Shown piece by piece: positions 33,438 to 42,487 of a stretch of 64,000 nucleotides of DNA. Both the position numbers and the translations under genes were made by a program. Every line of letters starts with the position of its first letter. Within the stretch, counting starts at the first letter, position 1. The notes beneath the pieces are model-generated. The model searched no databases and was not told where the DNA came from. It saw nothing but the letters and a program-made list of their open reading frames with translations. The stretch is from Chryseobacterium sp. HSC-36S06 (lineage in GTDB: Bacteria; Bacteroidota; Bacteroidia; Flavobacteriales; Weeksellaceae): positions 1 to 64,000 of the forward strand of contig NZ_JALJZX010000001.1 in assembly GCF_024171485.1 (NCBI RefSeq). Reading direction: 5' to 3'.

Positions 33438-34214
33438 ATGAAAGAAAATATTATAGACTTTAAAAGAATACTAATCTTTCTTATAATAGCTATTTCCTTG
33501 TCGAATATTTTCAGATTCGATGTTTTTGGAACGAAAGAAATTTTACAAAAGCTTCCAACTTGGATGTACTTAATTTCTGTTGTACTACTTGAAGGGAGTG
33601 GCGTTTTTATTGGAGCATTAATCGCTATTTACTTACTTCGAAAAGATAGAAAAACATCAATTTCATTTTATGGTACATCCAATAGAAAAGGTTTATTAAT
33701 GTCCGCTATTCCAATCGTATTATTAACAATTATCGGAGTAAAAAACGATTATGAAATAAACATAAATCTATATGGATTAATTGTTGTTCTGGGAAGTCTG
33801 ATTTACTGTATAATGGAAGAATTTGGTTGGCGTGGATATTTACAAGAAGAACTTAAAAACTTAAAACCTGTAAAACGATATTTGATTATTGGATTTATTT
33901 GGTACTTCTGGCATTTGACTTTTTTGACAGAAGCAACCATATCCGAAAATCTTTTCTTTTTAGGAATGTTGTTATTTGGAAGTTGGGGAATCGGACAAGT
34001 TGCAGAATCCACTAAATCGATTTTAGCAAGTGCTTGTTTTCATTTGATTATTCAAATAATGATGTTTAATTCGTTAATTAAAAATGGACTTGACGGTACA
34101 CAAAAACTAATTATATTGGGAGTTTCTGTTTTTCTTTGGATACTGATTCTGAAAAAGTGGCAAAATAAATATGAATTGAAATCGCTGAATGAAGAACAAA
34201 GCCCGAACCGCTAA
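33438..34214 (+). CDS. CPBP intramembrane metalloprotease (cassette 2)
   Basis: A 258-residue membrane protein with about seven helices. The CPBP/Abi active-site marks are IMEEFGWRGYLQEEL (the EExxxR pattern) near residue 130 and YFWHLTFL about 25 residues later, plus a late SACFHLIIQI. Such proteases process prenylated or other membrane proteins and in lactic acid bacteria give immunity to their own bacteriocins. It fills its cassette alone; the stop at 34214 overlaps the opening AAC of attC 2. Confidence 0.9.
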   Translation: MKENIIDFKRILIFLIIAISLSNIFRFDVFGTKEILQKLPTWMYLISVVLLEGSGVFIGALIAIYLLRKDRKTSISFYGTSNRKGLLMSAIPIVLLTIIGVKNDYEININLYGLIVVLGSLIYCIMEEFGWRGYLQEELKNLKPVKRYLIIGFIWYFWHLTFLTEATISENLFFLGMLLFGSWGIGQVAESTKSILASACFHLIIQIMMFNSLIKNGLDGTQKLIILGVSVFLWILILKKWQNKYELKSLNEEQSPNR

Positions 34215-34340
34215 CAGCACCTACCCAAAAGTGGCGGTTCAGTGGTTAAATCAAGCTTTGTGCTTTTATCAAAATTTCTGCTTGGTTGATAGTGAATCGC
34301 TCCGAAATCGCCACCTTCGGGTAGCTGCAAAACGTTACCA
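34209..34340 (+). repeat. attC site 2
   Basis: AAC 34213-34215, GTT 34334-34336. CACCTACCC and GTGGCGG pair with CGCCAC and GGGTAGCTG. The cassette starts GTTAGCGGT (33402) and ends ACCGCTAAC. The middle GTGCTT part is shared with sites 1 and 11. Confidence 0.87.
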
Positions 34341-34366
34341 GCAAGTTTATCCAAAATGCCGCATTA

Positions 34367-34933
34367 ATGAAAAAAGTATTAAGTTTTATAATTCTAAATT
34401 CTTGTCTCTTAATTTTCGCACAGAATCTAAATTTGAGAAACACAATTAGTGAAGATTTTGAATTTCCACAAAAACTGCAAGAAGATGATATTGCTATCGT
34501 TCGTGAAATTAGTGGCGGTTGGACAGCCTATGATTATTTAACTTATTACTTTATTGACAACAATGGAAATATAAATTCCTATTCTGAAGAAAGACCTAAA
34601 AAATATCTTAAAAATAACGAACTAAAAACAACTTTAAAAAACCTTGAATTAACTGAAGACAAAAAAAGCAAAATAAAACAACTTATTAATTCGATGCAAC
34701 TTTCTGAATTTTTAAAATTCAATCAGGAAGATTTTAAATTAAAAGTCGATGAAAATTTGGCACCACCATGTATTATATCTGACCATAGCACTATTCAATT
34801 GACTTTTATTCAGAATAACAAACAGAATTCCTACCGTTATTACGCACCTAAATATTATTACGAAAAATGTCCTCAGATAAACATCAATAAAAAAATGCTG
34901 AAAAAATATATTGACATTATCAATTTACTTTAA
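34367..34933 (+). CDS. Secreted hypothetical protein (cassette 3)
   Basis: A 188-residue protein with a signal peptide ending about residue 18 (LIFAQ). The mature part is mixed alpha/beta with VREISGGWTAYDYLTYYFID and a closing NKQNSYRYYAPKYYYEKCPQ. No family is recognised. It is the only gene of its cassette and has no promoter that I can see, so it depends on read-through or a promoter in the preceding attC. Confidence 0.75.
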   Translation: MKKVLSFIILNSCLLIFAQNLNLRNTISEDFEFPQKLQEDDIAIVREISGGWTAYDYLTYYFIDNNGNINSYSEERPKKYLKNNELKTTLKNLELTEDKKSKIKQLINSMQLSEFLKFNQEDFKLKVDENLAPPCIISDHSTIQLTFIQNNKQNSYRYYAPKYYYEKCPQININKKMLKKYIDIINLL

Positions 34934-34944
34934 TCAAAACCTGC

Positions 34945-35072
34945 TGGTAACAAGATATTTCTGCAAGCGGGTTTGAAGTTTTCATCGAAGATTTTAGCGA
35001 TTAATTCAATTTTTAGCAAGTAGAAAGATTTCGTATTTTTAGCCCGCCTGCAGAAATACCCAACCGTTATCT
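34945..35072 (+). repeat. attC site 3
   Basis: AAC 34949-34951, GTT 35066-35068. Arms ATATTTCTGCAAGCGGG and CCCGCCTGCAGAAATA pair almost fully. The cassette starts GTTACCAGC (34334) and ends GCTGGTAAC. Very similar to site 9. Confidence 0.9.
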
Positions 35073-35099
35073 GCTATTGTAAAAAAACAGCGTCTAAAT

Positions 35100-36146
35100 A
35101 TGAAGAAAATTATATTTTTCGGCTTTTTAATTCTTTCCACATTTTGCTTTTCTCAAAAAAAAGAAATGATGGAAGCAATCAAAAATAGGCAACCCGATAA
35201 AGCACTTGAAATTGGAAATAAATTACTTGGAACCGACCCAAATTCTTTTGAAACTAATTTTTTATTTGCAAAAGCGTATAATGAGAAAAATGATTTTAAT
35301 AACGCATTAATTTTTATTGACAAAGCGAACAAATTATCAAAAGAAAATTGGCAAAAATCTTGGATATTAGTGGAAGGAATTCAAACATTTTTTGGTTTGG
35401 GTAAAATTGATGAAGCAAAACACAAATATCAAAACGCTAAAAATATTGAGGGCACTAAAAATTCGCAAAATGAACTCAAATATTGGGGAATTCTTTTAGG
35501 TTTGGATGAAATTTATAATGATTGGAAAGTGGTTGAAACAAAAAACTTAACTTTTCACTTTCAAAATGGAATTTCAGAGGAGGAAATAAAAAACATCACT
35601 TCTACAAGACAGAATGCATTTGAACAAATTAATTCATTTTTCAATTCAAACTTACCAAAGAAAATTGATTTTTTTGTTTGGAACCAACAAGGAAACTTCA
35701 ACTCGTATCTAAATAAAAATTTAGGATTTACAAAATCAGAATTTTGCATTTCACATAACAGGATGAACCAATCTGAAGGACACGAAATTGCTCATAATAT
35801 AAGTTATTGGAGAAACGCTAAAAATCAGAGAACAAGATTTATAAATGAAGGAATTGGAGTTTATTTTGACCAAAATAAGAATGACAAATTAAAACTCGCT
35901 AAAGAAGCATATCAATTAAGTCCAATTTCTATAAAAAAAATGTGGCAGGAAGGAAACGAAGTGGATGAAAGTCTACTTTATCCAATTTCGGGAGCGTTTG
36001 TAGAGTATTTGGCAAAGGTTGACAAAGATAAGTTTTTGCAACTTTCGGAGAATCAAACCTATGAAAACGCAAAGAAAATTTACAATGGAAAAATTGATAA
36101 ATTAATTGAAGAGTTTACTAAAACGCTGAAAAACAACAGCAGATAA
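35100..36146 (+). CDS. Secreted TPR and zinc peptidase-like protein (cassette 4)
   Basis: A 348-residue protein with a signal peptide (ILSTFCFSQ). Residues about 25-125 are TPR-like (KALEIGNKLLGTDPNSFETN), and the second half has the zinc motif EGHEIAHNISYW (HExxH near residue 227) with a downstream Glu in FINEGIGVYFDQN, the layout of gluzincin-type peptidases of the MA clan. It could be an exported peptidase. A TPR-peptidase gene is an unusually large cassette cargo. The stop TAA runs into attC 4. Confidence 0.75.
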   Translation: MKKIIFFGFLILSTFCFSQKKEMMEAIKNRQPDKALEIGNKLLGTDPNSFETNFLFAKAYNEKNDFNNALIFIDKANKLSKENWQKSWILVEGIQTFFGLGKIDEAKHKYQNAKNIEGTKNSQNELKYWGILLGLDEIYNDWKVVETKNLTFHFQNGISEEEIKNITSTRQNAFEQINSFFNSNLPKKIDFFVWNQQGNFNSYLNKNLGFTKSEFCISHNRMNQSEGHEIAHNISYWRNAKNQRTRFINEGIGVYFDQNKNDKLKLAKEAYQLSPISIKKMWQEGNEVDESLLYPISGAFVEYLAKVDKDKFLQLSENQTYENAKKIYNGKIDKLIEEFTKTLKNNSR

Positions 36147-36335
36147 CAGTGTATTGGCAAAAGACGGGGTGAATATTGTCTTTGAGAATTCAGTTGACAA
36201 TATCCGCAAAAGTGCTTTTCATATTTCTTTTTTTAGTAATTTAGAAATCTGAAAAAGCATTTTGCTCAGGTTCGGTTTTCCTTTGAAATTGTCTGCAAGG
36301 TAGCCCGTCCTTCGCCAATACTTTTTCCGTTAGCA
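36141..36335 (+). repeat. attC site 4
   Basis: AAC 36145-36147, GTT 36329-36331; about 195 bp with a long middle part. Arms GTATTGGCAAAAGACGGGG and CCCGTCC-TTCGCCAATAC pair. The cassette starts GTTATCTGCT (35066) and ends AGCAGATAAC, a perfect 10-base match. Confidence 0.88.
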
Positions 36336-36364
36336 GAAATTTTATACAAATACCCGTTTTGAAG

Positions 36365-37273
36365 ATGGCAGCAAGTCAAGTAAAGTTTGAAAGGTGGAAC
36401 GCATTAAATTCCAATACTTGGTCATATAATGTTTTTAGTAAGTATAATGATGAGTTAAATGAGCTTTTATGGTCATACAGAGCTGTTTTCAAACAAACCT
36501 TTAAAAATTTACAAAGTAATAAAGCAAAATTGACTGATTTACCTTCTCAACACTTATTATTTGATGTTCCGAAAGGTGAAGAAGTTTTCAAATCAATTAC
36601 TGATTGGTCAAAAAGATTCAATGAATTTAACAACTGGACTAACTTAAATTCATTATTAACTTTAACAAGCAATCTAGAAACATATATTTCTACTGTTGTT
36701 TCTCTTGCAATTGAATCTGACCCAGGAATTTTATTTGAATCTTCAAAATCAATTGATGGTATTTCTTTAGTAAAAAATGGAGCTAAAATAAGCAAATATC
36801 AAAAGGATATTATAACTTCAATAACAAAAGGCGATTGGAATTCTAGAATTAGTTGTTATAAAAGTACTTTTGGAGTTGTCCCTAATTATTTAGAAAAAAA
36901 TTTAGGAGAATTGGAAAAAATACGAAATCTAAGAAATAAAATTGGTCATGCATTTGGACGAGATATTGAAGGGTCTAGAAATCATGAGGTAAAAGAAATC
37001 CAACAAATTGAAAAACTTTCAGACAAAAATTTAAAAAAAATCCAATATATAATTATTAATTCTGCAAAATCAATTGATGAACATTTGCTAAAAAATCACA
37101 TTGGAGAATATCAAAGATTATTATTTTATCATAAATTATTTCCTTCAATTTCACCAAAGCAAAAACATCAAAGTGATAGAGCTGTAATTTTAAAAAAGGA
37201 ATTGGGTAAATATGGAGATATCTCTGGAAAACTCTTTTGTAAAGGATTAGTAAAATATTATGAAGAAATATAA
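36365..37273 (+). CDS. HEPN-like protein (cassette 5)
   Basis: A 302-residue, mostly helical soluble protein starting at MAASQVKFERW. Near residue 195 it has LEKIRNLRNKIGHAFGRD, whose Arg-Asn-x3-His pattern (RNKIGH) is that of HEPN domains, many of which are RNases in toxin-antitoxin and abortive-infection systems. The N-terminal half has no named domain. No antitoxin gene is in the cassette. I chose ATG 36365 over the in-frame TTG 36359. If it is a toxin, its placement in a cassette fits the known habit of integrons to hold stabilising toxin modules. Confidence 0.6.
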   Translation: MAASQVKFERWNALNSNTWSYNVFSKYNDELNELLWSYRAVFKQTFKNLQSNKAKLTDLPSQHLLFDVPKGEEVFKSITDWSKRFNEFNNWTNLNSLLTLTSNLETYISTVVSLAIESDPGILFESSKSIDGISLVKNGAKISKYQKDIITSITKGDWNSRISCYKSTFGVVPNYLEKNLGELEKIRNLRNKIGHAFGRDIEGSRNHEVKEIQQIEKLSDKNLKKIQYIIINSAKSIDEHLLKNHIGEYQRLLFYHKLFPSISPKQKHQSDRAVILKKELGKYGDISGKLFCKGLVKYYEEI

Positions 37274-37282
37274 AAAAACTTC

Positions 37283-37478
37283 TGCTAACATGGGTTTTGC
37301 AAGATGCGGGGTTGAAGGAAATATTAGAGAAATTCTAGAAAATACCCGCAAAAAACTTTTCCATTTTTTAGTTTTTTCGTAATTTTAAAAAATGGAAAAA
37401 GTTTTTGCTAGAGTTCGGTTTTCCTCTCCACTTTCCGTTGCAGTAGCCCGCACCTCGCAAAGCCCATTTCCGTTATGT
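37283..37478 (+). repeat. attC site 5
   Basis: AAC 37287-37289, GTT 37472-37474; about 196 bp. Arms GGGTTTTGCAAGATGCGGG and CCCGCACCTCGCAAAGCCC pair. The cassette starts GTTAGCAGAA (36329) and ends TTCTGCTAAC. Confidence 0.88.
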
Positions 37479-37486
37479 GCAATGCT

Positions 37487-38074
37487 ATGAAACCAGTTAT
37501 ACAAAGTTTTTTTTGCTTTTTAATATTGATTTCTTGCGATAAGAAAAATGAGAAAATAGTTGCGCGAAATATTGATGTTGAACCTATTTTGATTAAAATT
37601 GGGTATTATCCAACTTTTCACCAACCTGCTGAAACAATCATTAACTTAAAAGAAAGCTACTTAATTTTTTACAGCCCAACTTCTTATAGCCCGATGCCAC
37701 CGCCACCACCGAATAAAGAGGGTAAGCATTCAAAAGAAGAGGAAATTGAATATAATGAATTCATAAATGAACGTCCAAAGCTAAATCCGTTCAAAATAAG
37801 CTTGACTAAATCTGAAGTTGAAGAAATAAAGATAATTTCAGATTCATTAAAATCCGAAGATTTTTCCGATAGAAATTCCACACCTGCTTTTGATGGAATG
37901 TCAACAAATATTGTTGTATTATATTCTAATGGAAATTTAGTACAAATGAATCCGCTGAATGGACCAAACGAAAAACAAAGACACCTTTACACAGAAATTT
38001 TAAATCTCTTGATTAATAAAAACACGGACAAAAAAGATTCAATAATTTTACAAAAAATTAAAGAATATCGTTAA
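37487..38074 (+). CDS. Hypothetical lipoprotein (cassette 6)
   Basis: A 195-residue lipoprotein starting at MKPVIQSFFCFLILISC, with lipobox Cys17. A proline-rich patch (SYSPMPPPPPNKEG) lies near residue 70, followed by an acidic segment and a beta-rich C-terminal half with MSTNIVVLYSNGNLVQMNPL. No family is recognised. The upstream ATG at 37475 lies inside the cassette start and would spoil the signal peptide, so 37487 is preferred. Confidence 0.72.
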   Translation: MKPVIQSFFCFLILISCDKKNEKIVARNIDVEPILIKIGYYPTFHQPAETIINLKESYLIFYSPTSYSPMPPPPPNKEGKHSKEEEIEYNEFINERPKLNPFKISLTKSEVEEIKIISDSLKSEDFSDRNSTPAFDGMSTNIVVLYSNGNLVQMNPLNGPNEKQRHLYTEILNLLINKNTDKKDSIILQKIKEYR

Positions 38075-38084
38075 AAAGCACAGC

Positions 38085-38215
38085 ACATAACAAAGTATTT
38101 CTATTAGCGGGGCTGAAGTTCACATCATAAAGGTTTTCGCTAGTTGTTTATTTCGTTATATTTACAAAGACCTGTTATAATAATCCCCGCCAACAGAAAT
38201 ACCCAACCGTTGTGC
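38085..38215 (+). repeat. attC site 6
   Basis: AAC 38089-38091, GTT 38209-38211. Arms GTATTTCTATTAGCGGGG and CCCCGCCAACAGAAATAC pair with few mismatches. The cassette starts GTTATGTGC (37472) and ends GCACATAAC. Sites 6, 7 and 10 are close relatives. Confidence 0.92.
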
Positions 38216-38258
38216 GTCATTTATGAAAATTCGGATTCAAAACAATTGTCATCAAAAA

Positions 38259-38717
38259 ATGAAATTAACTATATCAATATTTTTAGTGATTACCACAATT
38301 TCTTGCGGTGTTTGTTTTCCCTCAAATCTTGAATTCAAAAACATTACACTCTTTAATCCTGAAGTGTTGCGAAGTATTGACATAAATTCTGAATATCGCC
38401 AAACAAGTGCCTACGAAGCAACGCGCAACTTAAGTAAAGTTATTAATGAACCTCGGACACCGAGCAACATTATAATAAAATTTCAACCTAATGGTTTTAT
38501 AACTGCAGATTTATGGTCTTTCAACAATAAAAATCAGCAAGGAATTATTTATTCAAAAAAAGGGAGTTTATTCATAGACAAGATTGGAGCAGACCAAGAC
38601 AGGTGCAAATTCATTGAAACTTATAAAATTAGACTAGAGAAGAATAAAATTATACTTATTCAATATGGTGGTATAACAAATCAAAAGATGGTTTATGAAT
38701 ACAGTAAAGTTGAATAG
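38259..38717 (+). CDS. Hypothetical lipoprotein (cassette 7)
   Basis: A 152-residue protein starting at MKLTISIFLVITTISC, with lipobox Cys16. The mature part has TRNLSKVINEPRTPSNIIIK and a beta-rich end (FIETYKIRLEKNKIILIQYG), as in small lipocalin-like or immunity-type lipoproteins. No family is recognised. The ATG at 38223 would add twelve charged residues before the signal and is less likely. Confidence 0.7.
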   Translation: MKLTISIFLVITTISCGVCFPSNLEFKNITLFNPEVLRSIDINSEYRQTSAYEATRNLSKVINEPRTPSNIIIKFQPNGFITADLWSFNNKNQQGIIYSKKGSLFIDKIGADQDRCKFIETYKIRLEKNKIILIQYGGITNQKMVYEYSKVE

Positions 38718-38726
38718 TAAAACGCC

Positions 38727-38857
38727 GCACAACAAAGTATTTCTATTAGCGGGGTCGAAGTTTACATCATAAAGATTTTCGGTAGTTATTCTTTATGTTA
38801 TATTTACAAAAACCAGTTATAATAATCCCCGCCAACAGAAATACCCAACCGTTATCT
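38727..38857 (+). repeat. attC site 7
   Basis: AAC 38731-38733, GTT 38851-38853. Nearly identical to site 6 over most of its length. The cassette starts GTTGTGCG (38209) and ends CGCACAAC. Confidence 0.92.
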
Positions 38858-38914
38858 GCTACCATACAAAACACGCTAAAATTAAATTCAATAATTAAAT
38901 ACAATCAAGTTTTT

Positions 38915-39415
38915 ATGAAAAAATTGAATAAAACTGTTAATATTATTGTGCTTTCCAGCTTTATTGTTTCCGTAGTTCTTTCAATTTTATTATATATAGG
39001 ACTTTCAAACGAAATTGGAGATATAACATATGATGCCAGTATAGACAATAAAAATTTTGTTACCCAAGGTCATATATATCAATATTATCAATCAGGTGCA
39101 AAGTATAAAAATGAAAGAGCGGGAATTAGAGATGAAATACTTAATAAAAAAAATGTTCTAAAATCTTTTAAGAATGGTTATATAACTGCAAGATTTGTAA
39201 TTAATTCCCAGGGACAAACGGATAGATATAGGTTGCAAGTGGTTAGTTTAAATTATGAGGAAAAGAAAATTTCTCAACAAGATAAAAACGAAATAATTAA
39301 GCAAATCAAGAGTTTAAAGTATTGGATTCCAGGAGTGATAGAAAACCAGAAGGTAGATTCTTACTCTCAAATAAATTTTAAAATTCAGGATGGAAAAATT
39401 GTCGATATCTTCTAA
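38915..39415 (+). CDS. Membrane-anchored TonB C-terminal-like protein (cassette 8, first gene)
   Basis: A 166-residue protein starting at MKKLNKTVNIIVLSS, with one membrane helix (about residues 8-30). The C-terminal 90 residues have the TonB C-terminal pattern: NGYITARFVINSQGQTDRYR, then LKYWIPGVIENQKVDSYSQI and the ending FKIQDGKIVDIF. This domain occurs in many Bacteroidota envelope proteins without the proline arm. The next gene starts 26 bases before its stop, so the two are coupled in one cassette. Confidence 0.65.
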   Translation: MKKLNKTVNIIVLSSFIVSVVLSILLYIGLSNEIGDITYDASIDNKNFVTQGHIYQYYQSGAKYKNERAGIRDEILNKKNVLKSFKNGYITARFVINSQGQTDRYRLQVVSLNYEEKKISQQDKNEIIKQIKSLKYWIPGVIENQKVDSYSQINFKIQDGKIVDIF

Positions 39416-40205
39416 GATATTATTGATACTTAAAATATTATTATCGTTGCTTTTTTTAAGTTATATAGCCTTATCAACATTCTTTGTTTTTTTTGCTAAT
39501 AAAGAAACGAGATTTGCAATAGGAAGTGCGCCCCAAGGAACACAATTCTCTCAGTTTCTACTTTCAACATTAATAGCAGATTTCCCAAATTATTCTGATA
39601 CTTATTTTGAGAAATCTGTACCATATAATAAAAGAGGATTTTATTACGAAGGATTTAAGCTGTTAAATCAAGCAGTCGATTTGGACGTTAAAGAACATTT
39701 AGGTTATAGAGGTTGGATAAAATTAAATAAACTAAAAGACTATCAAGGTGCTATAAAAGATTTTGAAAAATTAGATTCTTTAACACCTGATTATTTTGAT
39801 GTAAATGGAGGTAGCATTAATTATCTATTGGCTACTGCTTATCAAGGTGCGGGCAATGCAGATAAATCTAGGATTTTTTATGAAAAATTATTTAAAAAAA
39901 GCAAAAATAATTATCCTATTTTTCCTATTAGTTATGTAAACTATGGGATTCTGTTAAATAGTATAGGATTGCATACGGAGGCAATTGAACAATTTAACAT
40001 AGCATTAGAAAAAACCAACAATAAGCAATCTGAAGCATATTATAATAAAGCGCTTGCATACAAAAAATTAGGAGTGAGTGATTCTGCAGATGTTCTTTTC
40101 AAAAATGCATTAAACTCTTACGACCAAGGGTACAAAATAAAAGATGTTTATAATGAAACTTTTCATGAATTGTATCGCGATGATATAATTAGACAAATTG
40201 AGTAA
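39390..40205 (+). CDS. Membrane-anchored TPR protein (cassette 8, second gene)
   Basis: A 271-residue protein. One membrane helix lies at about residues 9-33, followed by a periplasmic part with TPR repeats (YRGWIKLNKLKDYQGAIKDF, INYLLATAYQGAGNADKSRI, GILLNSIGLHTEAIEQFNIA and NKALAYKKLGVSDSADVLF). It overlaps the upstream gene by 26 bases in another frame, and the ATG at 39390 is the first start with the helix intact. Partner and role are unknown. Confidence 0.78.
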   Translation: MEKLSISSKILLILKILLSLLFLSYIALSTFFVFFANKETRFAIGSAPQGTQFSQFLLSTLIADFPNYSDTYFEKSVPYNKRGFYYEGFKLLNQAVDLDVKEHLGYRGWIKLNKLKDYQGAIKDFEKLDSLTPDYFDVNGGSINYLLATAYQGAGNADKSRIFYEKLFKKSKNNYPIFPISYVNYGILLNSIGLHTEAIEQFNIALEKTNNKQSEAYYNKALAYKKLGVSDSADVLFKNALNSYDQGYKIKDVYNETFHELYRDDIIRQIE

Positions 40206-40222
40206 AAACATAATATGGCAAC

Positions 40223-40349
40223 AGATAACATTGTATTGGCAATAGTGCGGATTAATCGCAAGTTCAACAATTTTAGTTATTCCGAAAATTAGTTTTTATA
40301 GAGAAGTCGGTAATTTAGCCGCACCATCGCCAATACCCAACCGTTACCT
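40223..40349 (+). repeat. attC site 8
   Basis: AAC 40227-40229, GTT 40343-40345. Arms GTATTGGCAATAGTGCGG and CCGCACCATCGCCAATAC pair. The cassette starts GTTATCTG (38851) and ends CAGATAAC. Confidence 0.9.
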
Positions 40350-40388
40350 GCTATCTTACAAAAAAATCGCAAATTGAAAATTAATTAA

Positions 40389-40838
40389 ATGAATAAAATA
40401 TTTACAATCTTAACTTTAATAAGTAGTATTTTAATTTATAGCCAAAATAGTTATAAAGAAATTAAAACTGAAAAATTAAATAGTGGAAAAGTTCAAACTG
40501 CTAAAAATTTCATTAAAACGTTTTTAGACAAATGTGAAAATAAGGATTATTCAGAGTTTAAAAACTTTAATCTATCAAATGGCCACAAAGATTTCATGAA
40601 TGAAAAACTTGAAGAAATTTGTGCTAGTAACTCAGCAAAATTTGGAAAAATAAGAATTGAAAACCTAAACTCTGCTTACAAAGAGAATATTTCTCTAATG
40701 GGCGGAAATGAACTTTATATTTTCAATTCAAATACTGAAAAAGTTAAAGACATTAAATATTTAAGTGTTTGGATTTCAAAAAATAATCAAATTGATGGAA
40801 TGGTTATAACTATGGAAAAACCGTTTAAAAAGAAATAA
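40389..40838 (+). CDS. Secreted hypothetical protein (cassette 9)
   Basis: A 149-residue protein with a signal peptide (LISSILIYSQ). The mature part is mixed alpha/beta: AKNFIKTFLDKCENKDYSEF, then IRIENLNSAYKENISL and the ending GMVITMEKPFKKK, reminiscent of small NTF2-like or cystatin-like secreted domains, but not assignable. It is the only gene in its cassette. Confidence 0.72.
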   Translation: MNKIFTILTLISSILIYSQNSYKEIKTEKLNSGKVQTAKNFIKTFLDKCENKDYSEFKNFNLSNGHKDFMNEKLEEICASNSAKFGKIRIENLNSAYKENISLMGGNELYIFNSNTEKVKDIKYLSVWISKNNQIDGMVITMEKPFKKK

Positions 40839-40847
40839 AAAGACAGC

Positions 40848-40974
40848 AGGTAACAAAGTATTTCTACAAGCGGGTATGAAGTTTTCATCGAAGATATTCG
40901 CGGTTGACTAAGTTTCAGCAAGTAGAAAGTTTTCGTATTTTTATCCCGCCTGCAGAAATACCCAACCGTTAGCA
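40848..40974 (+). repeat. attC site 9
   Basis: AAC 40852-40854, GTT 40968-40970. Close relative of site 3. The cassette starts GTTACCTGCT (40343) and ends AGCAGGTAAC, a perfect 10-base match. Confidence 0.92.
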
Positions 40975-41012
40975 GAAATGCTAGAGAAAAATCCGTCTCA
41001 AAATTAATTTTT

Positions 41013-41456
41013 ATGAAGAAATATTTATTAATCTTTTTTTTATCAATATTTGCAATTAGTTGCTCTCAAAAAACGGAAACAAATTCGACCTTAAAAGAAA
41101 ATGAGGAAAATGAAATATTAGAAATCTCAAAATTTGATGAATACGATATTTCAATTTTACGATTAATTGTTAATCCAGAAAAATATCATAATAAAACTGT
41201 TCAAATTATTGGTTACTTGAATCTTGAATTCGAAGGAACAGCAATTTATTTTCATAAAGAAGACTATGAAAATGGATCGTCAAGAAATGGAATGTGGGTT
41301 TCTTTTAATGAAGACCTTTCTAAAAAAAAAGATCTGCAGAAGTTTTCAAAAAAGTATGTAATTATACAAGGGAAATTTGATGTGAATTCCAAAGGTCATA
41401 TGGGAATGTTTGGAGGTTCTATTAAAAATATTACAAGACTAGATGAATGGAGATAA
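41013..41456 (+). CDS. Hypothetical lipoprotein, probable OB-fold domain (cassette 10)
   Basis: A 147-residue lipoprotein (lipobox ISC near residue 17). The mature part, with NPEKYHNKTVQIIGYLNLEF, AIYFHKEDYENGSSRNGMWV and KKYVIIQGKFDVNSKGHMGM, matches the strand pattern of small OB-type barrel proteins that follow the rule strand-gap-GYL. The substrate is unknown. It is the only gene of its cassette. Confidence 0.72.
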   Translation: MKKYLLIFFLSIFAISCSQKTETNSTLKENEENEILEISKFDEYDISILRLIVNPEKYHNKTVQIIGYLNLEFEGTAIYFHKEDYENGSSRNGMWVSFNEDLSKKKDLQKFSKKYVIIQGKFDVNSKGHMGMFGGSIKNITRLDEWR

Positions 41457-41465
41457 AAGCACTTC

Positions 41466-41596
41466 TGCTAACAGAGTATTTCTATTAGCGGGGTTGAAGT
41501 TTACATCATAAATATTTTCGCTAGTTGTCCTTTTAGTTATATTTACAACAACCAGTTATAATAAGCCCCGCCAACAGAAATACCCAAACGTTATAG
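41466..41596 (+). repeat. attC site 10
   Basis: AAC 41470-41472, GTT 41590-41592. Close relative of sites 6 and 7. The cassette starts GTTAGCAGAA (40968) and ends TTCTGCTAAC. Confidence 0.92.
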
Positions 41597-41622
41597 CCAA
41601 TGGTAGAAAAACCGACACAACA

Positions 41623-42330
41623 ATGAAAATCCCGACAATACACGGATATATCGACAGAAGAATTTTAATCAACTTCACAGCTGACCCAAAAGCGGTGGAG
41701 AAAATTATTCCGTTTCCTTTTAGACCAAAAATATATAAGGACAAAGCAATCGTTGGTATTTGCCTGATCAGACTAAAAAAAATAAAACCAAAAGGACTAC
41801 CTGACTTTATCGGAGTAAATTCTGAAAATGGTGCTCACAGAATTGCTGTTGAGTGGGACGAAAACGGAGAAACAAAAACAGGAGTTTATATTCCACGTAG
41901 AGACACTTCACTAAGACTAAACACATTTGTAGGCGGACGAATATTTCCAGGCAGACATTATTACGCAAAATTCAACGTCCAAGAGAATAATGGAAATTAT
42001 CATATTGACTTTAAAAGCTCTGACGACACCGAAATTTTAATTGATGCCACTGAGACAAAGTTGTTTAACGACAAATCAATTTTTGAAACACTAAGTAACG
42101 CCTCGGACTTTTTTGAAAATGGCGACCTTGGTTATTCGCCAAACAAAGACAAATTTGACGGACTAAGACTAAAAGCATATAACTGGAAAGTTCGACCATT
42201 AGACGTTCAAAATGTGAAGTCAAGCTTTTTTGAAAACGAAGAAATTTTTCCAAAAGGTTCGGTGACATTTGACAACGCATTATTAATGACAAACATTGAA
42301 CACGAATGGAAAAGCGAAACGGACAAATAA
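41623..42330 (+). CDS. DUF2071 family protein (cassette 11)
   Basis: A 235-residue protein. The N-terminal part VDRR-like (IDRRILINFTADPKAVEKII) with PFRPKIYKDKAIVGICLIRL and the middle NSENGAHRIAVEWDENGETK, plus VYIPRRDTSLRLNTFVGGRI, matches DUF2071, a relative of the acetoacetate decarboxylase fold. Members are often seen next to regulators; the reaction is unknown. It is larger than most cassette cargo and looks complete. Confidence 0.78.
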   Translation: MKIPTIHGYIDRRILINFTADPKAVEKIIPFPFRPKIYKDKAIVGICLIRLKKIKPKGLPDFIGVNSENGAHRIAVEWDENGETKTGVYIPRRDTSLRLNTFVGGRIFPGRHYYAKFNVQENNGNYHIDFKSSDDTEILIDATETKLFNDKSIFETLSNASDFFENGDLGYSPNKDKFDGLRLKAYNWKVRPLDVQNVKSSFFENEEIFPKGSVTFDNALLMTNIEHEWKSETDK

Positions 42331-42337
42331 CCACTGG

Positions 42338-42469
42338 CAATAACAGGCGTTTGGCAAAAAAGCGGGTTCAGTTGTTAAATGAAGCTTTGTGCTTCGTATC
42401 AAGTTCAGTGCTGGCATACAGTTTAGTGCTTCGAAATCCGCTTCTTCGCCAAGCGCCAGACCGTTGTAC
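42338..42469 (+). repeat. attC site 11
   Basis: AAC 42342-42344, GTT 42463-42465. Arms GGCGTTTGGCAAAAAAGCGG and CCGCTTCTTCGCCAAGCGCC pair. The cassette starts GTTATAGCCA (41590) and ends TGGCAATAAC, one mismatch in ten. Shares the GTGCTTCG middle with sites 1 and 2. Confidence 0.85.
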
Positions 42470-42487
42470 GACATTATTCCCAACAGA

